From positions 186,001 to 250,000 of the forward strand of contig CAXUKO010000010.1 in assembly GCA_964251665.1 (NCBI GenBank): a stretch of 64,000 bases of DNA, given 5' to 3'. This document shows, one piece after another, positions 34,892 through 44,099 of this stretch. A program made the position numbers and the translations under genes. Under the pieces are notes generated by a model, which saw nothing but the letters and a program-made list of their open reading frames with translations, made no database searches and had not been told where the DNA came from. The stretch's first letter is position 1; each line of letters opens with the position of its first letter. The stretch is from JBBQLG01 sp964251665. GTDB lineage: Bacteria > Bacteroidota > Bacteroidia > Cytophagales > Spirosomataceae.

Positions 34892-35338
34892 ATGGAAACA
34901 AACAGTAGTGAAGACAAGTCCGTAGCGTCTGCTTATGACCTGAGTTCACAGCCGTTTTATCATGGCACAAAGGCCAATCTGAAACCGGGCGACTTAATTG
35001 AACCCGGCTTTCATTCAAACTACGGTAAGCGAAAAAAGGCTTCCTGTGTCTATTTAACCGCCACCCTGGATGCGGCTACCTGGGGAGCTGAACTGGCTCT
35101 GGGCGAAGGACCCGGCCGGATTTATAGCGTTGAGCCAACAGGCCTCATTGAAGACGATCCCAATTTGACGGATAAGAAATACCCCGGCAATCCAACAAAG
35201 TCATACCGTTCCCGGCATCCGCTTCGGGTCACGGGTGAGGTCACCGATTGGCAGGGGCACTCCCCGGAACAACTCAGGGTCATGAAGGAGAACCTTGAAC
35301 GACTGAAGCAGCTTGGTATTGAGGCCATCGAAGATTGA
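34892..35338 (+). CDS. arr: Rifampin ADP-ribosyltransferase, Arr family
   Basis: The 148-residue protein has the complete Arr pattern: FYHGTKANLKPGDLIEPGF with the NAD-site His at residue 24, VYLTATLDAATWGAELALGE, IYSVEPTG, IEDDPNLTDKKYPGNPTKSY, and VTGEVTDWQGHSPEQL. The conserved His, Tyr and Asp known from Arr enzymes are present in these segments. Arr enzymes inactivate rifamycins by ADP-ribosylating the ansa-chain hydroxyl, in the cytoplasm. It is a single gene just after a terminator, with no mobile element nearby. Chromosomal arr genes are common in environmental bacteria, so resistance in the host is likely but unproven. Confidence 0.93.
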   Translation: METNSSEDKSVASAYDLSSQPFYHGTKANLKPGDLIEPGFHSNYGKRKKASCVYLTATLDAATWGAELALGEGPGRIYSVEPTGLIEDDPNLTDKKYPGNPTKSYRSRHPLRVTGEVTDWQGHSPEQLRVMKENLERLKQLGIEAIED

Positions 35339-35503
35339 GCAAAAAGGAAAGCAATTTGAGAGGCTAATGGCCTGAAACAAGGGGCTGACGGCTCCGTTTC
35401 GTTGCTTTTCAAACAATCCATGCTTCGACAAACTTGTATCAGTGCAGCCAGGCAACAGCCGACCGCACCGGGTAAGGCCTATCATTTAGATCAGGAATAC
35501 GCT

Positions 35504-36478
35504 ATGGAATACATTCGATTTGGGAATACCGGCATGATGGTTTCCCGCCTTTGTCTGGGTACAATGACGTACGGTATCCCGACCGAGCGCTGGCCCTGGG
35601 CACTGAACGAAGAGCAAAGTCGTCCCTTCATCCAGAAAGCCCTTGACCTGGGTATCAATTTTTTCGATACCGCCGACGTCTATTCGGGTGGCATGAGCGA
35701 GGAAGTGGTGGGTCGGGCGCTGCGTGACTTTTCCCAGCGCGATGAGGTTGTTCTGGCAACAAAGGTGTACAACCCAATGGGGCCCGGACCGAACGACAGA
35801 GGCTTATCGCGCAAGCACATAATGAGTGCCATTGATGCCAGCCTAAGACGCCTGGGCACCGATTACGTGGACCTGTACCAGATTCACCGCTGGGATAAGA
35901 ACACACCCATTGACGAGACGATGGAAGCTCTGCACGATGTAGTAAAAGCGGGTAAAGCCCGTTACATTGGCGCTTCGTCCATGTATAGCTGGCAGTTCGC
36001 TAAGGCCCAGTACACCGCTGATCTGCACGGCTGGACCCGTTTTGTGTCGATGCAACCCCACTACAATTTAGTGTATCGGGAGGAAGAGCGGGAAATGCTG
36101 CCCTTCTGTACCGACCAGAAAATTGCGGTCATTCCGTGGTCGCCCCTGGCCCGCGGCCTGCTGACTGGCGGACGGAGCAAAGAGCGAAACGAAACCGAAC
36201 GGGCCCGCACCGACGCCTTCGGCAAGTCACTCTACAGCGAAGCCGACTTTGCCATCGCCGACCGCGTTACGGAAATGGCGCAGCAGCGAGGCATACCGGG
36301 CGCGCAGGTGGCCCTGGCCTGGATGCTGAGCAAACCGGTCATTACCGCCCCCATTATCGGTGCCAGCAAACCGGGCCATATTGAGGACGCCGTTGGTGCC
36401 TTGTCGATCAAGCTGACCGACGACGAGATCCATCAGCTGGAGGAACTGTATCAGCCCCATCCGGTGCTGGGTATGTAA
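35504..36478 (+). CDS. Aldo/keto reductase, YghZ/Tas-like subgroup
   Basis: The ATG at 35504 gives MEYIRFGNTGMMVSRLCLGT, the standard start of this subgroup; the longer frame upstream is discarded. NFFDTADVYSGGMSEEVVG holds the catalytic Asp and Tyr, LGTDYVDLYQIHRWD the His, and PIIGASKPGHIEDAV the cofactor phosphate loop. At 324 residues it is a cytoplasmic NADPH-dependent reductase. Monocistronic. Confidence 0.93.
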   Translation: MEYIRFGNTGMMVSRLCLGTMTYGIPTERWPWALNEEQSRPFIQKALDLGINFFDTADVYSGGMSEEVVGRALRDFSQRDEVVLATKVYNPMGPGPNDRGLSRKHIMSAIDASLRRLGTDYVDLYQIHRWDKNTPIDETMEALHDVVKAGKARYIGASSMYSWQFAKAQYTADLHGWTRFVSMQPHYNLVYREEEREMLPFCTDQKIAVIPWSPLARGLLTGGRSKERNETERARTDAFGKSLYSEADFAIADRVTEMAQQRGIPGAQVALAWMLSKPVITAPIIGASKPGHIEDAVGALSIKLTDDEIHQLEELYQPHPVLGM

Positions 36479-36649
36479 CTGGGCTACAAACAAACATGTA
36501 GCCACATGGAGCAGACGGGAAAACAACTAACCGCACCGGAAAGACGCAACACCGGCACCGGCTGATTATTTCACGGCCTCGTCTGGGTACGCTCGTACCG
36601 GCCAACGGAGCTACGCGGGTGAAGTAGGGCCATTAAATAACGCAGCGCG

Positions 36650-37000
36650 TCAATTAAACAACTGCCTGAATCCCAGGGGAGAAGAGTTGGTTTTTGTCTT
36701 GAATAACTTGCTGAACGACCGGGAATGTTCAAAGCCTAATCCGCAGGCAATTTCGCTGACCGTTAAATCGGCGGTGGATAGTTTTTCTTTTGCTTCTTCA
36801 ATCAGTTTATCGGGTAGGTGCTGCCGGGTGGTTTGGCCGGTCAGGGTTTTCAGTAATCGGCTCAACTAATTGGGCGATACGTTTAACGACCCGGCAGTAT
36901 ACTGAACGGTCGGCACCCCCTTTTTTCAGCAACTCCTGGCTGTTCAGGCAGGCCGTATGATCGTAATGGTATGCTGATGAACCGGTTACGATACCATTCA
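36650..37000 (-). pseudogene. Decayed AraC family regulator
   Basis: The last 71 codons still encode an AraC C-terminal helix-turn-helix half: SRLLKTLTGQTTRQHLPDKL and VSEIACGLGFEHSRSFSKLF. Directly upstream, in the same frame, the residues SLNVSPN are followed by a TAG at 36866-36868 where a tyrosine (SPNYLSR) is expected. Further up, KKGVPTVQYTAGS is reached only by a frame change at the run of five C at 36916-36920. At least one nonsense and one frameshift mutation are therefore visible and the N-terminal domain is gone. No functional protein is expected. Confidence 0.8.
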
Positions 37001-37001
37001 T

Positions 37002-37359
37002 GCTGTTTGTGTTTGCTGCACAAAGGTTCGCAGCTACCCGGAACCGGATGTAGTCGAAACAGGAATCTGTAACGACGCCGGGGCGTCATCCACCATCGTT
37101 CCGGTAGAATGGCGTCTCGGCTGCTGCTGAATGAGGTGTCCGTTTTCAAACTGGAATTGTCCGTTTTTGGACAGTTAAGCCAGTAAGAAGAGTCAATAAC
37201 CGGCTGTAGGGCCTGATTTAAGCACGTTTATTGGCTGGCACTGGATTTGTTCGAGCAAACGACGGGCTTTTTGTCTCAATCAGCAATGCGCGTTTCGACG
37301 TAGGTTTTCAGGCCCCTTTGGGTAGCGCTGCCGCGCAATTACTTTTTATCAACCGGATC
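37002..37359. other. Intergenic region upstream of the permease gene
   Basis: Nothing clear. It may hold the rest of the decayed AraC gene on the minus strand and the promoter of the permease gene. Confidence 0.4.
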
Positions 37360-39810
37360 ATGATTGGAAGCTACATCAAAACATCAGCTCGCAACCTGAT
37401 GCGCAACAAGCTGTTCTCGGCCATCAATATCCTCGGCCTTGCCATCAGTATGTCCGTTGGCTTACTGCTGATCGCGTTTCTGCTTGACCTGCGTTCGTAC
37501 GACCGGTTCCACAAAAATGGGGAGCGGATTTATCGCATCACCAGCGTACTGACAGAAAATCGTGGCCAACCCGCAATCGGCGACAAGTTTGCCACCACCT
37601 CCATAAAGACCGGAAAGCTTATCCGGCAGCAAGTAGCCGGCGATGACCGGTACGCTGGCGCAGAAGTGGCTATTCTGCGCAACGACTTTTTGCAGGACGC
37701 GAAAGTTGGTTCCACTATTCTCCCGATCAAGGGCTTCTGGGCGGACCCGGCGCTATTCAGGGTCTTCACCTTTCCGATGCTGGAAGGCAATCCCGAAACG
37801 GCCCTACGCGATCCGTACTCAATCGTTCTCACGGAGACGGCCGCGAAAAAGCTGTTCGGCCACCAGTCTGCGCTCGGCAAGGCAATCCGGTTCGACACAC
37901 TCGATTACCAGATAACCGGTGTCATGAAAGACGTTCCCTTCTTTTCGCACATCAATTTCGAAGCCCTGGTATCGCTGTCGACGGCCGGGCAGCTCAACCG
38001 GGCCGATAAGAACTTCGAAAAATGGACAAACATATCGTCGAACTTTGTGTACCTCCTGCTGCCGGAAACGGTCGATATAGCGTCAATTCAGGCGCAGCTC
38101 GATGCCATTGCAGGGGAGGAAAACCGCGCCGAAGAGAACACGACGATCCAACTCGAACTTTTGCCTTTATACAAGATTGTGGTCGGAGAAAATCTCCGTC
38201 GCTCCGAGGGCGGCCCTGGCACTGTGGGGCCTCACATGCCGCCGGTTGTGCTTTGGATACTCGGCGGGCTTGCACTCGTGGTGATCCTGTCGGCATGTTT
38301 CAACTACACCAATCTGTCGATGGCCCGGGCCATGCGCCGTTTCAAGGAAGTAGGTCTTCGCAAAGCAATCGGTGCCGGAAAGAGTCAGGTATGGCAACAG
38401 TTCCTGGTGGAGGCCATCATGATTTCTCTGGCAGCGCTCTTTCTGTCCTACTTCCTTTTTCTCGCATTGCGACCGCAACTGATAAATCTGGCTCCGGAAA
38501 TGCAGCGCACGGTGAAACTTGATCTTACTCCGGTTATGGTTATAGCCTTTGTCGGCTTTTCGATTACCGTAGGGGTTATAGCCGGCATCATGCCCGCCCT
38601 GTTCTTTTCGAAGGTCAGTGCCATCAATGCGCTCAAAAATGTATCCACGGTAAACGTAGTCAAACACGGAACGCTACGACGCGCCCTGGTGGTGATTCAG
38701 TATACGCTCACCCTGATCTTTATTACAGCAACCGCCATCGGCTATGTGCAGTATAAAAACATACTGGCATTCGACCTGGGGTTCCGCACGGAAAACATCC
38801 TGAATATCAACATGCAGGGCAATAAGCCCGATTTGCTTGTGAAGGAACTGAGTGAAATGCCGGAAGTAACTGCCCTGTCGCGGTCGTTGATAATCACCAG
38901 CGTTGGGAACGCCTGGGGTGGCTATATGACATATACTGACTCGCGCGATTCTGCGCTGATCCTGACTAACCATGTCGACGAAAACTATTTACGCCTGCAT
39001 GACTACAAGCTTATTGCCGGGGAAAATTTCAGGACACGACCCACTACAGCCGAAGCCGTCAGCGAGGTGATCGTTAACGAGCAGGTCCTGAAACGATTTA
39101 ACATTGGGAACAACGACCCCCGGAAAGCAATCGGGCAGGAGATCACATTCAGTAATTTTACTGTACGCGGCCGCAGGATGACCATTGTTGGCGTCATGAA
39201 AGACTTTCACTATGGCAAGGTCGACAACCTCATCGAGCCGGTAGCCTTCATGCCCTGGACACCCGGAGACCGGGCCGTCATCAATGCCAAAATTCAAAGT
39301 GCTGACCTGTCGGCAACCAGAGCTAAGATCGAATCCGCCTGGAAGAAAATGGATCGTGTGCATCCATTTCAGGCTGAATTTTACGACGAAGCCATAGAAG
39401 GGGCCTACAGCGAATTTTCCGCCATCATCAAGATCATTGGCTTCCTGTCTTTCCTCGCCATTTCGATTGCATCGATGGGGTTATTCGGCATGGTGGCGTA
39501 TACCACCGAAACCAGGCTGAAGGAGATCAGCATCCGCAAAGTGATGGGCGCAAGTCCGGTGAGTCTCATCTACTTATTGAGCCGCAGTTTTCTCCTGCTG
39601 CTGTCGGTATCGGCACTCATCGCGCTGCCCGTAACGTATCTTTTCTTTGAAACCGTTGTGCTCACCCATTTTCCGTATCATACACCCATTCAGGTCACCG
39701 AACTGCTGGTCGGCTTGCTAGCGGTATGGCTGATCGCCTTCATCCTGATCGGATCGCAGACGATGAAGGCGGTGCGGAGTAATCCGGTGGAAGTTTTGAA
39801 GAGCGAATAG
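37360..39810 (+). CDS. ABC transporter permease, MacB/FtsX type, orphan
   Basis: From the ATG at 37360 the 816-residue protein has a first membrane helix (FSAINILGLAISMSVGLLLI), a large periplasmic MacB_PCD domain (about residues 45-290), three helices forming the first FtsX domain (PPVVLWILGGLALVVIL; AMRRFKEVGLRKAIGAGKSQ), a second periplasmic domain, and a second FtsX domain with KEISIRKVMGAS. This two-FtsX form is typical of Bacteroidota. Relatives export peptides or lipids, or transmit force, with a separate ATPase. No ATPase or periplasmic adaptor gene is next to it, so its partner must be elsewhere. Confidence 0.92.
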   Translation: MIGSYIKTSARNLMRNKLFSAINILGLAISMSVGLLLIAFLLDLRSYDRFHKNGERIYRITSVLTENRGQPAIGDKFATTSIKTGKLIRQQVAGDDRYAGAEVAILRNDFLQDAKVGSTILPIKGFWADPALFRVFTFPMLEGNPETALRDPYSIVLTETAAKKLFGHQSALGKAIRFDTLDYQITGVMKDVPFFSHINFEALVSLSTAGQLNRADKNFEKWTNISSNFVYLLLPETVDIASIQAQLDAIAGEENRAEENTTIQLELLPLYKIVVGENLRRSEGGPGTVGPHMPPVVLWILGGLALVVILSACFNYTNLSMARAMRRFKEVGLRKAIGAGKSQVWQQFLVEAIMISLAALFLSYFLFLALRPQLINLAPEMQRTVKLDLTPVMVIAFVGFSITVGVIAGIMPALFFSKVSAINALKNVSTVNVVKHGTLRRALVVIQYTLTLIFITATAIGYVQYKNILAFDLGFRTENILNINMQGNKPDLLVKELSEMPEVTALSRSLIITSVGNAWGGYMTYTDSRDSALILTNHVDENYLRLHDYKLIAGENFRTRPTTAEAVSEVIVNEQVLKRFNIGNNDPRKAIGQEITFSNFTVRGRRMTIVGVMKDFHYGKVDNLIEPVAFMPWTPGDRAVINAKIQSADLSATRAKIESAWKKMDRVHPFQAEFYDEAIEGAYSEFSAIIKIIGFLSFLAISIASMGLFGMVAYTTETRLKEISIRKVMGASPVSLIYLLSRSFLLLLSVSALIALPVTYLFFETVVLTHFPYHTPIQVTELLVGLLAVWLIAFILIGSQTMKAVRSNPVEVLKSE

Positions 39811-39900
39811 GCGCTTTTCTTCCCAAAGAAGTCAGTTTGACAGGTTTGAAACAATCGGTTGGTTAAGCCAGAAACGCCGTTTTTACGGATTATAGGCTAA

Positions 39901-39975
39901 TTTTTCAGCCTACCGGCCGGTCTGCTGCCCACCGAGTTTTAGGAGGGATAACGGACCAGCCGGTAGGCTGAAAAA
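39901..39975. terminator. Long-loop inverted repeat between convergent genes
   Basis: Arms TTTTTCAGCCTACCGGC (39901-39917) and GCCGGTAGGCTGAAAAA (39959-39975) are perfectly complementary with a 41-nt loop. T5 and A5 tracts are at the outer ends, so it can terminate both the permease gene and the convergent esterase gene. Confidence 0.65.
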
Positions 39976-40003
39976 CGACGAAGTAAGCTGATTCTTTCGC
40001 CCG

Positions 40004-41662
40004 CTATGCCAGCGTTTTCCGGGCTTCGCGGTCGGGGTCGTTAACCAGCGCCGGGGCGTCATCCAGCACCATCGTTTCGCCGTTCTGGCTGGTGTATGGT
40101 TTCCAGGCCGGTAAACCGCCCCCGTTCGGATTACCCGTTTTAACGAAACTCAGAAACGATTTTGCCATCTTGTCCGACAACGCCCGGGGCCGTTTGCCGC
40201 CACCCGTATGGGTCAGCATCAGATCGGTGTTGTAGAACCAGAAACAAATGTCGTCGCAGTGGAACGCCCGCATCCGGCCATCGAACAGGGGCGGCTGCCA
40301 GCCAAACCAGGCCACATACACGGGGGCTTTCTGCTGTGAGACCTTCGCATCGGCGGTGGCAATGGCGGCTTTCCGGTTCGACATGACCAGCGCCCAAATC
40401 TCAATGGGACGTGCTTTCGGAAAATTCCGGGCATACGCATCGACGATCTCACCGGTCTTGTCGCCAAAACGCGGTTTGACTTTTTCTTTTACTTCGGCCA
40501 GCGTAATATTCTCCAGCGCAGCGTCGGTCCGGCTGGGGCTTTGCTCATGAAACGTCGAACAGAGCAGCAGGGGAATGTCGGCCGAGAAATGATTGGGATC
40601 GCGGAAGAAAGCTCCGTCGTTCAGCGTTATGCCGTCGGCTACCGGGGCATAGCCACCCCGCTGTATACCAAGCCGTTTGGCTTCGTCGGCCATTTTGTCG
40701 ACGGCCCGGTTGGCAATGTCGATGTACTCGCGCCAGGGAATCTGCTGGAGTTTGTCGACTTCGCCGGGCTTCAGGCCAGCCTCTTCCATAACTTTCAGCC
40801 CTAATTTTTCGGCGTATTCCCTGTTGGTTCCGGAAAGCGAACTGCCGCTCAGTGCCACTGCCTTATGAAACAACCCCTTGGCCGATGGCATATTCATCAG
40901 CGTGGTTACCTTAGCTCCTCCGCCCGATTGCCCGATGATGGTCACGTTGTTGGGGTCTCCGCCAAAGTTGGCTATGTTGTTTTTGACCCACTGGAGGGCC
41001 GCTACCATATCCAGATTTCCTACATTGCCCGATGCCGCATGGCCACCGGCAGCTTTCAGGTGGGTATAGCCCAGTGCGCCGAGCCGGTGATTAAGCGAAC
41101 AGAAAACGATATTACCCAGCCGGGACAGGTTTTCGCCATGATAGCCGTCCTGCTCAATCCCGTTTCCATTCACGAACCCGCCCCCGTGCAGCCAGACGAT
41201 GACGGGACGTTTTTGGGTATCCAGAGCGGGCGTCCACACATTCAGTTTTAAGCAATCTTCCGACACATCATCATAATTCCAGTGGTCCACGAAGGAAGCA
41301 TACGGATTGGCGTACCGCTTGTCCATGATTTGGGGTGCCGAGTTTCCCCACCAGAGGGCGGGCCGGATATCGGTCCACGGGCTGGGTTTTTGCGGGGGCA
41401 TGAACCGATTCTTTCCCGATGTATCGGCTCCGTAGGGGATGCCCATAAACTGATGAATGCCCCGCAGGATAAAGCCCCTGACTTTGCCGTATTCCGTGTT
41501 GGCGATGGCGATGTTGTCGCCCACAAACAGAACTTGCTCGTCGCCGGCTGGCTTTGCCGTTTTGGGCGGCAGCAAAGCAGCAGCGGTGGATTCGTGCGAT
41601 GCGCCCAGAGTGGCTGCGCCAACGCCCAGCGATTGTAAGAAATTACGTCTTGACGGTTTCAT
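40004..41662 (-). CDS. Type-B carboxylesterase, Tat-exported
   Basis: The ATG at 41662 gives MKPSRRNFLQSLGVGAATLG, a twin-arginine signal. The carboxylesterase type-B fold follows: GIPYGADTSGKNRFMPP, EDCLKLNVWTPA, the oxyanion HGGGF (WLHGGGFVNGNG), and the nucleophile elbow GQSGGG (about residue 226). The late AFHCDDICFWF likely supplies the catalytic histidine. It is 552 residues, normal for the family, and should hydrolyse carboxylic esters in the periplasm. A degraded copy of part of its 5' end lies at 44100-44168. Confidence 0.92.
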   Translation of the reverse strand: MKPSRRNFLQSLGVGAATLGASHESTAAALLPPKTAKPAGDEQVLFVGDNIAIANTEYGKVRGFILRGIHQFMGIPYGADTSGKNRFMPPQKPSPWTDIRPALWWGNSAPQIMDKRYANPYASFVDHWNYDDVSEDCLKLNVWTPALDTQKRPVIVWLHGGGFVNGNGIEQDGYHGENLSRLGNIVFCSLNHRLGALGYTHLKAAGGHAASGNVGNLDMVAALQWVKNNIANFGGDPNNVTIIGQSGGGAKVTTLMNMPSAKGLFHKAVALSGSSLSGTNREYAEKLGLKVMEEAGLKPGEVDKLQQIPWREYIDIANRAVDKMADEAKRLGIQRGGYAPVADGITLNDGAFFRDPNHFSADIPLLLCSTFHEQSPSRTDAALENITLAEVKEKVKPRFGDKTGEIVDAYARNFPKARPIEIWALVMSNRKAAIATADAKVSQQKAPVYVAWFGWQPPLFDGRMRAFHCDDICFWFYNTDLMLTHTGGGKRPRALSDKMAKSFLSFVKTGNPNGGGLPAWKPYTSQNGETMVLDDAPALVNDPDREARKTLA

Positions 41663-42049
41663 TGTCGACCAGTAGTTAAAGGGTAAAGAAGAGTAAACGC
41701 CTGCTGCTGACGGGAGAATCTCAATGAGTAAGCTTACGTTTAAAGGGAAGGGCGGCCCGTTTTTACTACTCCTGTCTAATGGAGTTTTTTTACCGAATTG
41801 ATCAGGCCAGCGCCCATTCATCAATCCGGTATTAATTGGTGCTGATAGGGGACCGCTGCTTCAGTGCTGCTAACCGGTAGCGTATATACTCAGACATAGC
41901 AACGGCCAGCCGTAAACCTGTCTTCGCCAGAGTTTTGAACCGGGACGTCCTGCGTTTCGACAATTAATCCCGATACACGCTTGAACGGCTGCATGGCAAC
42001 TTTCCGTCATGCGTACAGCCAATACAACCCAAATGCCCTATCTTTCAAC
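41663..42049. other. Divergent intergenic region, esterase and AraC genes
   Basis: No gene supported. An open frame runs into the AraC gene from 41981 but has no protein-like start. It must hold promoters for both genes; no TAnnTTTG element was found with confidence. Confidence 0.4.
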
Positions 42050-42868
42050 ATGCACTATCAGGAAGTTGAACCACCTGAAGAACTACGGGATACCATACAG
42101 AGCTTTTGGTACACCAGTATAGACTTCAGCGAACTACCATTGGGTTTTGAGGTAGTACCGGATGGCTACGCCGAACTGATTTTTCACTTCGGAAGCCCCT
42201 GCAGCGTTTCTCGTCATGGAAGCTTACAGCTATTGCCTTCACCGTTTTTAATGGGACTGCTCAATCAGCCGGTTCTTCTACACGCAGAAAACCGGATAGA
42301 CGTCATTGGTATCAAGTGCTTTCCCTGGACCGTGTTCGATTTGCTCGGACTCCCATCCGGTCGGGACGGTGTGCGCGTAGTTGAGCATCCTGTCGCTCAG
42401 CTTCAATCCACGTTAGCAAAGTGGATTCAGGCTGGCCGGATTGATGAAGCGCTGACCGAAGTAGAACAGTATTTTCTGAATGCCCGGTCGCGGATTGCTA
42501 CTGACCGTATGCTGTTTAAAGCGGGCGTTGCCATGCGAGAGGCCAATGGCACCATGCCGGTAAGCCAGGTAGCGGCAGCGGCTCATGCGACGGTGCGCAC
42601 GCTGGAAAGGCGATTCAAGCAGTCGTCCGGCTATTCTGTTAAAGACGTGTCGGGGCTGATGCGCTTTGAGCAGGCACGCAACCACTTATGGCTTTATCCA
42701 GATGCCAGCCTTGCCGGTTTAGCGCATGAACTGGGCTATACCGACCAGGCCCACCTAAGCCGGGACTTCAAGCGGTACAGCGGCACTACCCCAGCAGCTT
42801 TTGCGCGCAAAGCAAAGAAAGGGCACCAGGCCATCCCCAACGATTTTGTCGCATTTGTACAAGCGTGA
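42050..42868 (+). CDS. AraC family transcriptional regulator (DUF6597-type N-terminus)
   Basis: From the ATG at 42050 the 272-residue protein has an N-terminal domain with QSFWYTSID and GFEVVPDGYAELIFHFG, characteristic of the DUF6597 group of AraC proteins, then two helix-turn-helix units: VSQVAAAAHATVRTLERRF and LAGLAHELGYTDQAHLSRDFKRYSG. It binds DNA as an activator, probably of the gene starting 48 nt downstream, the TetX-like monooxygenase. The ligand is unknown. Confidence 0.9.
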   Translation: MHYQEVEPPEELRDTIQSFWYTSIDFSELPLGFEVVPDGYAELIFHFGSPCSVSRHGSLQLLPSPFLMGLLNQPVLLHAENRIDVIGIKCFPWTVFDLLGLPSGRDGVRVVEHPVAQLQSTLAKWIQAGRIDEALTEVEQYFLNARSRIATDRMLFKAGVAMREANGTMPVSQVAAAAHATVRTLERRFKQSSGYSVKDVSGLMRFEQARNHLWLYPDASLAGLAHELGYTDQAHLSRDFKRYSGTTPAAFARKAKKGHQAIPNDFVAFVQA

Positions 42869-42885
42869 CCCAATCGCTTTCCGGA

Positions 42886-42915
42886 ATTTTGCCTTGTCAT
42901 TAAACAAGGCAAAAT
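42886..42915. promoter_or_regulatory. Perfect inverted repeat ending one base before the tetX-like start
   Basis: Arms ATTTTGCCTTGT (42886-42897) and ACAAGGCAAAAT (42904-42915) are perfectly complementary with loop CATTAA. The right arm ends one base before the ATG at 42917. It could be an operator for the upstream AraC protein, an RNA hairpin that masks translation start, or an attenuator after the AraC gene. The sequence alone does not decide. Confidence 0.55.
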
Positions 42916-42916
42916 C

Positions 42917-44047
42917 ATGTTATTGAAGCATAAACAAGTAGCCATCATTGGGGCGGGACCTGTTGGTCTGACCATGGCCAGATTACTCCAGCAGGAGGGC
43001 GTAAACGTAACGGTGTACGAAAGGGATAAAGACGCACAAACCAGAATCTGGGGTGGTACGCTTGACCTGCATAAGGGTTCAGGGCAGGAAGCCATGAAAA
43101 AGGCAGGTTTGTTGGAAAGTTATTATGCCATGGCGCTGCCTATGGGCGCAATCATGACTGACGAACAGGGTAACGTGTTGTCTACCAAAAAAACTACGCC
43201 CGAAAATCAGCATGATAATCCGGAGATAAACAGAAACGATTTAAGAAAATTATTGCTCAACGGAGTCAACAGCGACACCGTTGTTTGGGACAGAAAGCTT
43301 ACAGCGCTTGAGGAGCAAAACGGAAAATGGTTATTACAATTCGAAAATAAACCCGTTGCAACCGCCGATTTTGTTATCGTAGCCAGTGGAGGAATGTCCA
43401 GAGTAAGGCACTATGTTACGGATACTGAAGTCGAAGATACCGGAACGTTTATTATACAGGGCGATGTCCCTCACCCTGAAATAAACTGTCCGGAATTTTA
43501 CCGATTATGCGATGGTAACAGGCTACTGACCGCGTATCAGGGCAATTTATTAGTAGCAAACCCCTACAACAACGGTGCCTTAACCTACGGCGTAATTTTT
43601 AGAAAGCCTGACGAATGGGTTCATACGAATGGAGTTGATTTTGGGGATACGGACAGGGTTATTGTGTTTCTTTTAAACAGGTTTTCTGATTGGGACGAAC
43701 GCTTTAAACAAGTATTCCAGGCCACAGCCTCGTTTTGGGGATTGCCAACCAGAAAATTGCCGTTGGATAAACCCTGGAAGGCTGATCGTCCGTTACCGAT
43801 CACGCTTATTGGAGATGCCGCCCATCTGATGCCGCCCTTCGCCGGTCAGGGTGTGAATACCGGACTGATGGACGCAACTGTGTTGGCCGATAGCCTCACA
43901 AACGGGAAATACGAAACCCTACAGGCTGCTATCCACGACTACGAACAAAAAATGTTCGCTTATGCCGCAGACGCACAACGCGCATCCAGCGAGAATGAAC
44001 TGGAGATGCGTCAGCCCGACTTTTCTTTCCAGAAATTGATCCATTGA
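42917..44047 (+). CDS. TetX-like FAD-dependent monooxygenase
   Basis: The 376-residue protein matches Tet(X) along its whole length as I recall that sequence: GAGPVGLTMARLLQQEG (FAD fold, residues 12-28), GGTLDLHKGSGQEAMKKAGL, NPEINRNDLR, FVTDTEVE-like YVTDTEVEDTG, NNGAL, FSDWDER and GDAAHLMPPFAGQGVN (from 299). Tet(X) inactivates tetracyclines by 11a-hydroxylation. Positions equal to its Gln192 and Arg213 are kept (Gln181, Arg202), but Phe224 is Val213 and His234 is Thr223, so activity on tetracycline is uncertain. The gene is AT-richer than its surroundings, suggesting transfer. Upstream is a possible AraC activator and an inverted repeat at the start. Confidence 0.9.
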   Translation: MLLKHKQVAIIGAGPVGLTMARLLQQEGVNVTVYERDKDAQTRIWGGTLDLHKGSGQEAMKKAGLLESYYAMALPMGAIMTDEQGNVLSTKKTTPENQHDNPEINRNDLRKLLLNGVNSDTVVWDRKLTALEEQNGKWLLQFENKPVATADFVIVASGGMSRVRHYVTDTEVEDTGTFIIQGDVPHPEINCPEFYRLCDGNRLLTAYQGNLLVANPYNNGALTYGVIFRKPDEWVHTNGVDFGDTDRVIVFLLNRFSDWDERFKQVFQATASFWGLPTRKLPLDKPWKADRPLPITLIGDAAHLMPPFAGQGVNTGLMDATVLADSLTNGKYETLQAAIHDYEQKMFAYAADAQRASSENELEMRQPDFSFQKLIH

Positions 44048-44099
44048 ACTTGAATTTAGCCGTCTGTACAATTGTCGGTTCGCCGGGGGAGTACACTAT

